A stretch of DNA of 64,000 nt, taken from Hsuehochloa calcarea (Eukaryota; Streptophyta; Magnoliopsida; Poales; Poaceae). This document shows, one piece after another, positions 1-10,875 of the stretch. Positions within the stretch are counted from its first letter, which is position 1, and every line of letters starts with the position of its first letter. Below the pieces are notes generated by a model. The model was not told the DNA's origin and did not search any database. It saw only the letters and a program-made list of their open reading frames with translations. The DNA is taken from positions 38,653,662 to 38,717,661 of the forward strand of contig CM070604.1 in assembly GCA_036346395.1 (NCBI GenBank), in the 5' to 3' direction. The translations under genes and the position numbers were made by a program.

Positions 1-793
1 GGATCGTTATCCTGTGTCGTAGTGGGTTTTGTGAGGGCTGTGTTTCCTATTGAAATGGGATTACCACCTGCCAGTCCCTGAAGCATTGTGATTACTTAAG
101 TGGTTTGTTCGATTCACTGTTGGGCATGAATGATGTAAATACTGAAAAGCTACTCTGAACTTTCCCCTGTCTAATTCATCTATTGCCCAGTCTTGTTCTT
201 CTCTCCAACCCTGTTCCTTCTCCCAGAAACTAAACTATGCTTGCCAAAAGCTGCATTTTCCAATTGGATTGTAACACCCCTCTTCTCTCCCCCATCCTCA
301 TCTTCTCCCTCGGCGCCGGCCCACACCAACCCTCCTCTTCGCCCTCTCTTTAGCTGGACCAAATGGACCGTGTCGGACTCGTGCCGTGTTTGGCACAACT
401 AGGCACTGTGCGTGTTGTACCTACCCATCGTGCTAAAAGGTGGACCTAAGCATGATCCGAACTATTGTACCGATCTAACCCCGGACTATAAACAGTATAA
501 ACCATACTAACCCAACCTACACAGCCATCTATTCGCCTCTACTTGGACCTCTTGGTTAGGCAGCCCAGCAGTAATGTTTGCCACGGGTTCACGGTTCAGA
601 AACCCAACAACAGCACAGCTCAATAATGGAAAAAGAAAGGGCTGAGATGCGACACACGATGCATGGCTTACCTTTGTATTCGTATTCGTATCCGGAGTAT
701 TTCTATTCGTATCTGGATCCAGGAAAAAAAATATAAAAACAAATATAGCAGAGCCATTATCCGTCCGTATCCGATCCATTTTCACCCCTAGCC
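1..793. other. Non-genic left edge with possible hAT-like terminus
   Basis: I see no supportable gene here; short ORFs on both strands lack recognisable domains. At about 760-790 the sequence ends in TTTTCACCCCTA. On the minus strand this reads TAGGGGTGAAAATGG, which resembles the ends of some plant hAT elements. I found no matching left terminus or 8-bp duplication, so this is at best a truncated element. It stops four bases before the start codon of the GASA relic. Confidence 0.3.
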
Positions 794-1268
794 ATGGCTA
801 TGATCTCATTTCTGCTTCTTGCATTCCTTCTTGCCGTCGCCTTCTTCCCTGTGGTAAGCTCACTTCACCTTCACCTTCAGGCTTCGCCCGTATGCGCGCA
901 TGTATATATGCTCGAAAGTCGCAACCAGGCAACTCGCTCGCGCTCTAACCAATCTTCTTCTTCTTTGGCTTGTGGCAGGAGGTGATGGGAGGCGGCAACC
1001 TTAAGCCATGGGGGTAACTACCTAACTGCTCAACTTGCTCGCAATCTTGCTACATTTGCAGACTTCGTAACTAGCTTCTCTTTTGCTGGTATTTTTGGGC
1101 GATGCGCAGAGTGCTCGGCGCGGTGCGGGGGGGCGCAGTACAAGAAGGCGTGCCTGACGTTCTGCGCCAAGTGCTTGTGCGTGCCGCCGGGCACCTACGG
1201 CAACAAGGGCGGCGTGCCCCTGCTACAACAACTGGAAGACCAAGAGGGGAGGGCCCAAGTGTCCCTAG
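794..1268 (+). pseudogene. GASA/snakin family gene, broken (gibberellin-regulated cysteine-rich peptide)
   Basis: GASA peptides are small secreted cysteine-rich proteins active in growth and defence. Three exons can be read. Exon 1 is 794-853, encoding a hydrophobic signal peptide (MAMISFLLLAFLLAVAFF), with donor GTAAGC. Exon 2 is 979-1013, ending in the LKPW motif. Exon 3 is 1110-1268, holding the C-terminal domain with CVPPGTYGNK and the family ending GGPKCP before a TAG. Two single-base frame errors are visible. There is an extra G at the exon 2 donor (five Gs at 1010-1014). There is an extra base near 1211, after GNKG, beyond which the family sequence CPCYNNWKTKRGGPKCP continues in another frame. 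The domain keeps only about 9 of the usual 12 cysteines; one SxRC unit and the CC pair are missing. The identity is clear from conserved blocks. Whether the damage is real or sequence error cannot be told from this window. Confidence 0.85.
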
Positions 1269-2685
1269 GATGCATTGCTACTAGTTAAACGAGCTGGTCT
1301 GGTTGGATTCTACTAGATCTGGTTGGTAGGAGGGGAATACTATGACGGTGATGCTACTATTACGAGTAGGAATGAGAGGAGAGTGAGGATTCGTAGGGTG
1401 AAATTAATGTGAATCCTCCTCCTAAAGTGGAGTTGTATTATTTATCTGTTGTTTCGTCTGATAACTACTGGTATCGATCATCGGTGTTGCCCTCGAAAAG
1501 TAAGGAAATGGAGACAATCCCACATGATTAGTGGGACCTGTCAAGTTTCATTATCTTGATGTGCTTTGTTCTGAACAGGTGAAGTCATCGGAGTCGGGAG
1601 CAAGAAGCAATGACCCTCTAGATCTGGTGGTGGCGGCCCGGTCGACGTGAGGCCCGGCCGGCCACGGCGAGGTTGAAACCGTCACCTCCTCGTTGGGCCA
1701 CGACGCCTTCAAAAGTTGCTGCCTATAGTGCGCCGTCGCCTTGGTGGTGGGCGCGGCGAGTGCACCGCTATTCTTGCACCGGGTGCCTACACCGTGCCAT
1801 CGCCTTGGCAACGGGAGCCGACGAGTGCCTTCACCACCACGGCATGCTTCTCAATTTTCTTTTTAACTATAAGTCAACCCACGCCATTTATAGGTCCGAA
1901 GAGTCCGGTGCATCCTTTACGGTGTCTATTGTCGGGCACTAGTACGAACAGATCAGGGAGTTGGGTAAAACGAAAGCGCACAAAAGCTAGCGGTGTAGTG
2001 AAAAAAAAACACCTTTTAAATAGTGAAGGCACACAAACACTGAGGTATATATACAACAAAAAGGTGGGGGTCTACATAACAAATAGAACATATACTCTGC
2101 ATATGTTGGGTCTAGAAAACGCAGCATGCCGTGAAGATTAGATCAGCAGAGCGTTTGTATATATCGTTGTGTTGGCAGAACCGAGGAGTATAAGCGAGAC
2201 GATAACATTTACATAACAATTTTGAAGGGCAGTAGCACGAGTACCAGAAGACAATATGCACTAATTACAGAAGCTAGATAGTAATAAGTAGTTATGTAGA
2301 GTAAAATCTTGAGGTGTCGTTGGCTAGGTACTTTTTGTAGCATGTGGTGTTGGAGAAATCTGTTTAGCAACGGTAGGAGCTAGAGGTGTAAGGTGTGATG
2401 AGTAGCATAACAGTGCATGTAAATTATATGTTGTGTCGAATCGGTGAATCATTACACCCGAATTGCTGCTGTCTTGGTTAGAGCGTCGGTATCACTCCTT
2501 ATTCGTTTCAGTCTCCAAAGCCTTTTTTTAGCGGGTGGATCAAGCGCGGGTTGTTTGGTCATCGATGCATATCTACAGGTTAGATTTGGCTGCAATGTTA
2601 TGCTGAAGGAAATGAAAGGAAGCAACTGAACAAACGTGTGATACAGCTTGTGAGAGGAATGATGGAATGATACAGATTTACTCCA
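1269..2685. other. Unassigned non-coding stretch
   Basis: The first roughly 200 bases are probably the 3' flank of the GASA relic. The remainder holds only short ORFs on both strands, with no recognisable domain, LTR boundary or terminal repeat. I see nothing else supportable. Confidence 0.4.
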
Positions 2686-3175
2686 TATAGTGGGGTATAC
2701 AGATTCTGATTTTGCGGGAGATGATAGAAAGTCGACATCCGGATATGTCTTCACTCTCGCTGGAGGAGCTATATCGTGGAAAAGCTCAAAGCAAACCGTC
2801 ACTACATCGTCCACAATGTATGCCGAGTTTGTAGCATGTTATGAGGCTACGGGGCAGGTGAACTGGCTAAAGAAGTTCATACCCGGTTTAAAAGTGGTTG
2901 ACGACATCAATAGACCACTTAAGTTGTATCTGCGATAATGAACCCATGATAATGTATGCCCACAACAATAAGTCAAGTGGTGCTGCCAAACACATTGACA
3001 TAAAGTACTATGTTGTGAAAGATAAAGTTCGGGATCAAATTATAAGTCTTGAGCATATAAGTACATAAAGATGTTAGCGGATCCGCTTACTAAAGGCTTA
3101 CCACCCAACGTGTTCAGAGAACATATAGCGGCATGGGTTTAAGGAAAGCCTATGATTCTGGACTAAAAGATGGCC
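2686..3175 (+). pseudogene. Ty1/copia polyprotein C-terminus (RNase H), frameshifted
   Basis: This is the RNase H end of a copia polyprotein. The first part reads YTDSDFAGDDRKSTSGYVF, followed by AISWKSSKQ and a TSSTMYAEFVA block, the typical order in Ty1/copia elements. The frame breaks near 2936. It then continues with a YAHNNKSSGAAKHIDIKYY block and MLADPLTKGLPPNVFREH, the usual C-terminal signature. Reverse transcriptase and integrase are absent upstream, so the element is 5' truncated. A polypurine tract and an LTR follow in the correct order, confirming orientation. Confidence 0.85.
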
Positions 3176-3324
3176 CAAAAGATTAAAGTAACTATTTGAG
3201 CAGGAGGTGTATTGTAGTCGTTGAATCTATCGGCGATTGACCGTGACGATGAGACACGTTCTATGCACCAATTTGTGATGGAATGAGTAAAGTCAAAAGT
3301 AATTAAAGATAAAGCATGATTGAG

Positions 3325-3337
3325 ATCAAGGGGAGAA
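3325..3337 (+). other. Copia polypurine tract
   Basis: The purine-rich tract ATCAAGGGGAGAA lies directly before the LTR start TGTTAG. This is the expected plus-strand primer site between the polyprotein end and the 3' LTR. Confidence 0.65.
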
Positions 3338-3720
3338 TGTTAGAGTTGATCTCGGGCATTTGGCCCAACGCCAAATGCCCAATCCCCACACTGATCTGCA
3401 TACGATCGGCGCGCCACCAAGATGGTGGTGGGCCTGTCGCCGCCGCCGCTATAAAAGAGAAGGGGACCGGGGCGGCACAGTTCACGAAGTTGACCGCGCC
3501 GCCACAAACCCTAACACACAACCCTAATCCGATCCAGAGGGTGCGCTGAAGCGACGGGACGATCCACCGCCGACTGCACCGACCCGATCGACTACTGCCG
3601 TCCTCGCCTCAGCGCCGGCCACGCCCGAGGGACGGGATCGACCACCGCCGCCTCGACTACCGCAACCCACCATGGCCAACCCTTCCTCTTCATCTACATC
3701 CGACGGTAACTCTCTCTCAC
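3338..3720 (+). repeat. Copia 3' LTR (3' boundary uncertain), promoter-bearing
   Basis: The LTR starts with TGTTAGAGTTG straight after the polypurine tract. It contains a TATA-like box (CTATAAAAGA, about 3449) followed by GC-rich leader sequence. No second copy lies in the window, so the 3' end cannot be fixed; it may end anywhere between about 3660 and 3830. An ATG with a serine-rich reading (MANPSSSS) at 3671 resembles a copia gag start, so some internal sequence may be included. The LTR points toward the plantacyanin gene. Confidence 0.55.
3449..3456 (+). promoter_or_regulatory. TATA-like box in copia LTR upstream of plantacyanin gene
   Basis: CTATAAAA lies in the LTR about 380 bases upstream of the plantacyanin start codon and in the same orientation. 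It is the only clear TATA box close upstream of that gene. Use by the host gene is inference. Confidence 0.4.
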
Positions 3721-3832
3721 TCTCGGTTTTCTCTCGAACCCGATCCATCAAACAAGAACCCAGATCCAAAGGATCAAAAGAGTGTAACAGCTAGCTCTAG
3801 TTAACTTTGGTCGGTCGGTTTGCATTGCAGCA

Positions 3833-4056
3833 ATGGCGGCTCAGGGAAGAGGCGGTGCAACCGGCGCTCTCGTGGCCGGCGTCGTGCTCCTGTGCCTGCT
3901 TCTGGCGGCCAGCCCGGTGGCCGAGGCGGCGACGACGTACGTGGTCGGCGACGGCGCCGGGTGGAGCCGCAACCTAGCGTGGTGGCTAGCCGGCAAGACG
4001 TTCCGCGCGGGCGACGTGCTCGGTAAGTCTCTGCACCGCCTCACGCACGTACGTAC

Positions 4057-4096
<40 letters not shown>

Positions 4097-4337
4097 CCTT
4101 CAGATGCAGTGCTTAGGATGGGACGGCCGGGATGCAGTGTTCAGGTACAACAAGGAGTACCACGACGTCGCGATCGTGAACGAGAGGTGGTACCGGCGGT
4201 GCGCCGTGCCGAGGGGCGCCAGGGTGCTGCGCACGGGGCACGACAAGGTCAGGCTGCGCCGGGGCAAGCACTACTTCGTCTGCGGCTCGCTGGGCCACTG
4301 CGCCGCCGGCATGAAGATTGCCGTCAAGGTCTACTGA
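3833..4337 (+). CDS. Plantacyanin / basic blue copper protein (two exons: 3833-4022, 4138-4337)
   Basis: Plantacyanins are small extracellular type-1 copper proteins of the phytocyanin family, linked to reproduction and cell-surface redox roles. The joined exons give 129 residues without stops. Donor G|GTAAGT at 4023 and acceptor GATGCAG|TG at 4137 preserve the frame. Residues 1-32 form a signal peptide ending in AEA. The mature domain starts at TTYVVGDGAGW and has about 97 residues, the usual length. The copper ligands expected for plantacyanin are all present: His72, Cys112, His117 and Met122. Cys85 and Cys118 can form the family disulfide. The Met ligand separates it from stellacyanins. 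There is no GPI-anchor or proline-rich tail. A copia LTR lies immediately upstream. The sequence TTTGCATTGCAG just before the start codon resembles a splice acceptor, so a 5'-UTR intron is possible. Confidence 0.93.
4060..4095. repeat. (AT)n microsatellite in plantacyanin intron
   Basis: A run of about 17 AT dinucleotides lies within the single intron of the plantacyanin gene, about 40 bases upstream of the acceptor. It should be length-polymorphic. Confidence 0.95.
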
Positions 4338-5640
4338 TCGAACATGTCATGTACATTGATCGAGTAATTAATTAGTTTGATTGTGGAGGTTGTCAGTTGT
4401 AGTAACTTGCAAGGTGTATCATGATGCCATGATAAGAGTAATCTGTAAACCTGCTGTTTTATCCTCATCCCGTGTAGACATTACTATCAAGGTGGTCTCT
4501 GCCATGCATGATGTCATCCTTCGGGAGTTGACTTCGCTGTGGCCAATCTGTTTGGGCCAGATCAGCAAAATCTTTTTGTTCAGACTTGCAAGAGCAAACC
4601 CTGTCAAATCGACAACAGGATGTCTCAGCGTATACACAGAGCATTGTCACAAAATCGCATAACGGGGGTTCATATCTTGCCTCCCTGAAGGTTAGTTTTT
4701 CTGTGTAGTACATATAGCAGAGCTTGTCTAGATATATACCAGCCAGTTAATTTTCCTCTGCTTGTCTAGAAATATACCAGCCAGTTAATTTTCCCCCTGA
4801 AGAACAAAAAAGGTAAGGCAAATAGAAAAAAGAAAAACAGAACTGTAGATCATTAAGAAAAAAAAACAGCAATGAAAAATATGTTGCTTGTATAGAGGCT
4901 ATTGCACAAAGGTCGATGGACGAAAACCCGTAGCCCATCCAACTCGAACTTACATTGAAAAGTCTAAAAAACAAAATGCTATGAAAGAGCCTGACAATGA
5001 CATTTTCCATTGCTTCAATCCAGAGTCATGACTGACCTCATACCGCTATCATCTTTAGAGCACAAAAGTCCTCATTTCTGCAGCTAAGCAACAATACAAT
5101 GTCAACATCCATTAGCTTGATGTGGGGGTACGACTTAACTCCATTGGAATGATGATGACCTGTTACACCCTTCGATCTCTTGCAAGCTTTGTTACAGGAA
5201 TGAAGTGATACTATGACTTACTTTCGAAAAAGAAGTGATACTGAGATAGTTGTATAATACAGTTAGCATCAACAGATATCAAATATACCGTTCTGCAGAA
5301 AGCCGAAAGAATTCCTTTTTAACGAGTCAAGCATCAGATTCAAGGTTTGGGTTCCAGCTTTTTCCAATAAGAAACTATAACTGTCACATTTCCAAAGTTT
5401 AGCACCAGGCATGATTCCTCTCTTTTGCATTGAGATCAACATGGCGAAAGAACTGTTTTTTTTTCACCCAGCCAATCCAATAAATAAGGATAGGAACAAA
5501 AAGGCACAAAAGTTACCACCAAACTGGATGCTCCAAAATGCCGCCAAATCCTGAATGCTTGCCACGCGTCGGAATTTCAGAAAGAATGATTCTAAGCAGA
5601 ACATGCCAATTGTACATAGGGTGCGTACACGGTATGAAAC
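4338..5640. other. Non-coding region downstream of plantacyanin gene
   Basis: The first few hundred bases probably include the plantacyanin 3' UTR. No coding region is supportable. A direct repeat of about 38 bases (CTTGTCTAGATATATACCAG and following) occurs twice at roughly 4722-4796. The rest is AT-rich and unassigned up to the copia LTR at 5641. Confidence 0.5.
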
Positions 5641-5911
5641 TGTTGGAAAACTATGGGTGTGGTCCGGCAGTCCATCATTGTATAGGTATCTTATCTAAAA
5701 CTATAGTAGAGTATCTAAACTATAAATAAGGGTCTTGGCGTTGTAAAAAGACCGATTGCAATAAGAAGGAATAAAGAAGAAAAAAAAATACCCCTACATT
5801 TCTACGTTCAATCTAATATTTTGTACTGTGTTCTTGCATTATTCTTACAATTCTACGCTTGTCTATGTGGTGATCGTTTGGTCTGGACTCGCCAACGATG
5901 GTTCCTCAACA
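5641..5911 (+). repeat. Copia element A 5' LTR
   Basis: This 271-bp segment begins TGTTGGAAAAC and ends TCAACA, with a TATA box (TATAAATAAG) at 5721. The copia-type primer site follows directly. The length suits small copia LTRs. No second LTR copy was found for comparison. Confidence 0.65.
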
Positions 5912-5923
5912 CGTTATCAGCAC
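5912..5923 (+). other. Copia primer binding site
   Basis: CGTTATCAGCAC directly after the LTR is similar to the TTATCAGCAC-type primer sites that follow LTRs in many plant copia elements. Confidence 0.55.
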
Positions 5924-7680
5924 AATTGACTCCGGCCTACTTCTAGGCCTACTCTACTCGGGTCGAAAGGTAACTGTCGTAGCACGACACTCGTAGATCG
6001 AATCACATTTTCTAGATCGCTTTTAATTCTGCGAATTTGACTTTCTAGATTTTATCCTACGGTGCAAATCCGATCTAATCTACCGCGAGCCGACTTGAAG
6101 CCATAGACACAATGCCGATCAGTAGGTTGCATGAAAGAGTAGATGAAGATTGCACTGTGAATTGCAAATGCACTCTAATCTACAGCGAGCTGACTTGAAG
6201 TAGCCAGCCAAGCTGATCGGTAGATCGCATGAATGAGAGGATGTAGATTGCACTGTAGATCGATGCATGAACAATGAACACTGAACTGTATATTGATGCA
6301 TGAACAGTAAAAAAGGGCCGTGGCCCGTATGGCCGCACACTCACCGGCCCTGCACGGCCGTCGCATCACACGGCCGAGCCCTACCCTAGCCGCCGGCCGG
6401 TGCCGCGCCGCCCATGCAGCGCCGCCGTCCACTCGGCCCGCATGGTCGCGCCACCGCTCGGACTCAGACGCTTGGCCATGCTCCTCATGCCCACTCGTCA
6501 CCGGACATTTGCGGGCATGCGGTGCGATGAAAGAAGAAAAGAAAAAAGGAAGGGGATGGCATCGGCGCCAAGACAGCAGAACCTGGCGCCAGACGGAGCA
6601 AGCACCGCATGTCTTTGCCGCGACGCCGGCCACCTCCGCGCCCACGCCAAAGATGCGCTACCACCGAGCAAGCACCGTATGCACCTCGCGACACCCGACG
6701 AGCCCGGCCGCGCGCCGCCCATGTTAAAGAACGCGGCCGCCGCCATGATCGCCCTCGCCCGGCATGAAGTAGTGCACGGTCATGGAGCCACGCTACCGCC
6801 GAAGAAGATCCGACGCAGGCTGGAGCAACGCTACCGCTAAGAGAAATGCCGACTAGCTCAAGACGCACGCTGGCCGGAGAGCGCCGACGCCGCCTCGAGC
6901 CGCGCCTAGCCGTGAAGCGCCGCCTTGACTGGAGCTGCCACGGCCGAGAAGCGGCGACGTCGGCCTAAAGCCTCCTGCGCCCCATGTGCGGTGGCTCGCC
7001 TCCGCCGACGACGGCCGCCGCCGTCGTCGGCCCGATCGTAGCGCCGCTCACTCCGCCGGTAGTTGGCCGTCACTTCCGCCATAGCCAGTAGCATACACCT
7101 CCATGCGTCATAGTGTCACCACCCAGGTAAACAGGAGGTAGGGAAACCCTAACCCCCACCTACTTTGAACCGACCGAATGGGCTAGATATGGGCCCGGGA
7201 AAAGCGCCGAATGGACCATGAAAATTGGCCTGACTGGAGAAAAGAAAAGTAAAGGAAAATCCCAATTTTTGCAACAAGGCCCTCATAAATTCTAAAAATT
7301 GTACGAGAAATTTTCTCAAAATAGAAAATTAGCGGTTTAGCCCCTGGAAATTGCAGAATTTGCAGAAAAATCATATTCCAGCAGAAAAGGTCCTTGGGAA
7401 CTCAAATTTTGAATCCTTTTAAGCATTTGAAGCGTGTTTAACTTTGTTATTATTATTTCTATGCAATTTATGTATTGTATTTACTGTTTTGATTATCTGT
7501 GATTCTTTATATTGCTTTTAATCACTGAAAATAGTAGTAAATCATGAAAAATACACAAAAAAATATGGGATCATGAACCAGGAGTTCGAAGAACATTATG
7601 AGAATTTTACAACCATTTTAATTACCAGTAGTAATCTTATGAACTCTTTGCATAAAAATATAGACGACTAGCATCACGAA
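5924..7680 (+). other. Copia A leader / unassigned insert, partly very GC-rich
   Basis: The expected gag N-terminus is not recognisable here. At 6060-6265 a roughly 110-bp unit containing TCTAATCTACMGCGAGC occurs twice. From about 6310 to 7100 the sequence turns very GC-rich with overlapping ORFs on both strands, as expected of unselected GC-rich DNA. From 7200 it becomes AT-rich. The phrase GAACCAGGAGTTCGAAGA recurs near 7575 and 7680. The GC-rich block may be an insertion or captured sequence. Confidence 0.35.
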
Positions 7681-8000
7681 CCGGGAGTTCGAAGAGCTGG
7701 CACAACATGGTCAGAATGTGTATAAAATTTGTACTAGTTTTCAACTTTGTAGTAAGGTAATCATAGATGAGAAGAAGATTGAGAAGACTCTCTCTACCTT
7801 TTACCCGAATGTGGTGCAATCCGCACTCATTTGTCGTAAAAATGGCTATAAGGAGTATCTTGCATTGATTGACATCATGTAAGTTATGAAAGTTCAAGAT
7901 GATATTCTAAGGAAGAACTACATGCAATGTTGGCCATGAAGCCAATGCTAGCGACTACAAGGTGATGAAGCCTCTCACAAAAGAGAGGAGCAAGAAGGGC
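7680..8000 (+). pseudogene. Copia gag relic
   Basis: The reading REFEELAQHGQNVYKI is followed by EKTLSTFYPNVVQSA and a YLALIDIM block. This matches the conserved C-terminal half of plant copia gag (UBN2-type), where EKIEKTLSTF is typical. A stop codon interrupts after DIM, and a KVQDDILRKNYM block continues beyond it. No zinc knuckle could be read in the sequence to 8430. Confidence 0.65.
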
Positions 8001-8437
8001 AAGGTCGTGGGTTGCACGTTATTGATGTTTTCGATCTAAGAAGAAGGGCAAAGAACAACATGAGACACACCTCGCTATTGCAACACAGAGAATCCACATC
8101 CATTAGTTGCACTCATGGATGTGGACATCCCAATAGCAGCCCGTCACCCCTCCTTTGGACATCGCGTGCGTGTAGCGCAGTGCCCAAGAGGAGAAGATCG
8201 CCATGGAGCAATTCAAGCAGAAGTTTCTACATATTTCGCAAATTCGATCTTGTGCACGCATTGCACTTTAATTTTTTTTACAGTCACTTGGAGTTTGTGA
8301 TTATGATGGAACTTTGAATAATGGTTGTAAGCTCTAGGAGAGCAAAGCATTAAATTATTCTAATAAGTCATGCAAGGCTTAATTTTCCTGTATTTATAAT
8401 AGCAAGTTATGTTCTGGTATTTGAAGTATCAGAACAC

Positions 8438-9640
8438 GTGTGGCGCCCTATGAAGGAAGCGTGCTTAACGCATAGCGGCACAACGAATACTATTTTGAGA
8501 GAGACAAAACTCTTTCAGTCAATCAGCAAGAATACTGGTAGTCTTATGACAATTGCGGGCAGCGATGCTTATATAATAGGCCCAGGAAGGGCCACAATTA
8601 TACCCCCGATGGTAACGGTTTCCACGTAAAGACTGAAGAAGGGTATGATAAGGAATAAATGCTCATTGGATAGCGTGAAGAAAGTGCAAAAGAGTATAAA
8701 ATAATTTCCTTCATATGAAACTGGGCTATGCTACACTAATATTTAGGCACCTGCAGCCTATACTATCTTGAAAACCGTATTTAGAAGTTCTGAACTTTTC
8801 TATCTCTGGCATGATAGATTAGGCCACCTAGGTCTTAGGATGATGAGAAATATAATTAACAATTCACATGAACATAATATCAATCTAAAGAATTTTTCGA
8901 ATCAGGAAGATTTTATGTGTCTCACATGTGCCACTGGGAAATTAATTACTAGACCTTCTGCTATGAAAGCGAAGGATGAAGTCCCTGCATTCCTGTACTT
9001 CACTGTATCCAGGGAGACATTTGCGGTCCTATGCAGCCCCTGTCAGGGCCATCTAGGTATTTTATGCTGCACATCGTGCTTCCTCGAAATGGTCGTACAT
9101 ATGTTTAATGTCTACGAAAAACTATATTTTTGCAAAGCTAGTCTCGCAGATAATTAAAATAAAAAAATTCCCAGATCATCATGTGAAGTTCATCAGAATG
9201 GACAATACCAGAGAATTTACTTCAAATGCATTTGATGATTATTACATGGAAATGAGAATTAAAGTAGAGCATTCCTTACCGCATGTCCAGACCCATAATA
9301 GACCAGCAGATTTTGCATTATTGTAATATACCAACTACATGTTGGGGACATGCAGTCGTGCATGCAGCAATTCTCGTCAATTTTTAGACATCGGCAAATA
9401 ACATCCATTCACCTATGCAACTAGCGCAAGGGTCATCACCGAAAATTTCTCATCTTCACAGATTTGGGTGCAAGGATTATGTAACAATACCCCCACCACA
9501 GCGTATTGAAATGGGGCCTCTCCGAAAGTCTGGATATACGAGCCAACATCCATAATCATGTATTTGGACCCTATGATGGAAGATTTGCATACTGCCTGAT
9601 TCATAGATAGTATAATTGATAATTATAGTTTCCCGTCATT
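8438..9640 (+). pseudogene. Copia protease and integrase relic
   Basis: The start matches the copia protease region (GTTNTILRETKLFQS, then MTIAGSDAYIIGPGRAT). From 8768 the GAG-pre-integrase zinc module reads WHDRLGHLGLRMM with CLTCATGK, giving the HHCC ligands. The frame shifts near 8990; the next frame contains GDICGPMQPLSG, carrying the first catalytic Asp of the integrase core. At 9190-9300 IRMDNTREFTSNAFDDY carries the second Asp. In the third motif the expected Glu is replaced (THNRPADF). Further degraded core sequence follows to about 9640. At least three frame changes make it non-functional. Confidence 0.8.
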
Positions 9641-9670
9641 ACGGGGAGGAGATCAACCCCTTGATGAAAA

Positions 9671-10020
9671 ATGTTAGAAAATAGAGAAGTCCAGAAGATA
9701 ATTGAAATTCATGATCATGACCCGCACACTAGTGAAGTAAATAGAGAAGTTCAGAAGATAATTGATGTCCAGAAGACAATTGAAGTCCAGAAGATAATTA
9801 ATTTGCAAGTATTAGTGAATCAACTGCTTGCCCACTTTAGTGATTTGAAGAGCGTGACCAAGTTGCATGTGCCTGCACGTAATGCACCAGAGAGGGTTGA
9901 GATACCGAAGAAAGAAAAATGTATCCCTAATCTTGTTCTGAGGCCTAAAAAATGATGAGAACTCTGGCCCCTTGAATCCGAAGTAAGTGGGGACGTCTGG
10001 TGAAAAAGGATAAGAAGGAC
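9671..10020 (+). pseudogene. Copia integrase-RT linker relic with repeated EVQKII motif
   Basis: The reading contains the linker block QVLVNQLLAHFSDLKSVTK and APERVEIPKK, typical between integrase and reverse transcriptase in this copia group. Before it, the unit EVQKII occurs three or four times where relatives carry one copy, so local duplication has occurred. Past a stop, ENSGPLNPK and GTSG continue the linker until the SIRE-like LTR. Confidence 0.65.
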
Positions 10021-10269
10021 TTTGAATAATCTAGACCTGTCATTATGAGTTAATGGAGTGTTTTGGTGATTAATGATAAGTTCAATTGCGAGACTAACAT
10101 TTCTATTGCTATATCTAATGTGTAGTCTCATTTGGATATAAAGGTGAAATTCAACGAGGTATGCATTCAACTTATACTCTTATATAATGTTGCATTCCTC
10201 GGATTCAAAATATAGGTTGAACTCCACCATAAGTATAACTTGAATATGTGCATATATTTCTATTTACAT

Positions 10270-10390
10270 ATTTGTGTATGCACACATTTAGGGGGTGCTC
10301 ATTCTATATTTTGTGGTTTCATTAGTATTGATCCATATTCTGTTTTCCACATTTGTGTATGCACACATTTAGGGGGAGCTCATTCTATAC
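10270..10390 (+). repeat. Direct repeat pair, 81-bp period
   Basis: ATTTGTGTATGCACACATTT, then AGGGGG and a GCTCATTCTATA block, occurs at 10270 and again at 10351 inside the SIRE-like LTR. Confidence 0.85.
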
Positions 10391-10392
10391 AA

Positions 10393-10625
10393 AACTTGTG
10401 TAGTTTTTGTATACTTATGTTTTGAGTATATAGAACTTGTGTAGCTCTTGCATACTCATGTTTCGAATATATAAAACTTGTGTAGTTTTTGTATATTCAT
10501 GTTTTGAGTATATAGAACTTATGTAGTTCTCGTATACTCAAGTTTTGAGTATGTAGAACTTGTGTAGTTCTCGCATACTCATGGTATGAGTATATATATA
10601 TGACTTGTGTAGTTTATATATATAC
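10393..10625 (+). repeat. Minisatellite, about 41-bp unit, about 6 copies
   Basis: Units of the form AACTTGTGTAGTTCT, then CATACTCATG and TTTTGAGTATATAG, repeat in tandem with substitutions. Each unit holds a small inverted repeat (ATACTCA / TGAGTAT). Confidence 0.85.
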
Positions 10626-10875
10626 TCATATCGTGTTACTTTTATCTAAATTTATTTTATGTGTGATTGAAGTGATTATCATCAATTACCAAAGAGGGAA
10701 AGATTGAAGTATCTTGTCCCACCATTATGTGTTAATGGTATGGTGTGGTAATTAATGATAATCATATTGTGGAACTAACATTTTCCATGAGTTGGATGTA
10801 TATGTTATGTTCCAGGGTGATGAAGACTTGGGATGATCATGAGTTGATCATCAAGTCAAGATTCGAGTGAAGGGA

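Noticed and set aside
1936..1960. CACTAGTAC as a possible CACTA terminus
   Set aside because: No subterminal repeats follow and there is no partner terminus or duplication.
3524..3769. Minus-strand ORF of 81 codons opposite the copia LTR
   Set aside because: Low-complexity Gly/Ser/Arg reading in GC-rich leader sequence, no start context or domain.
6175..6868. Overlapping ORFs of 127-156 codons
   Set aside because: Composition-driven open frames on both strands in a GC-rich block; no recognisable protein.
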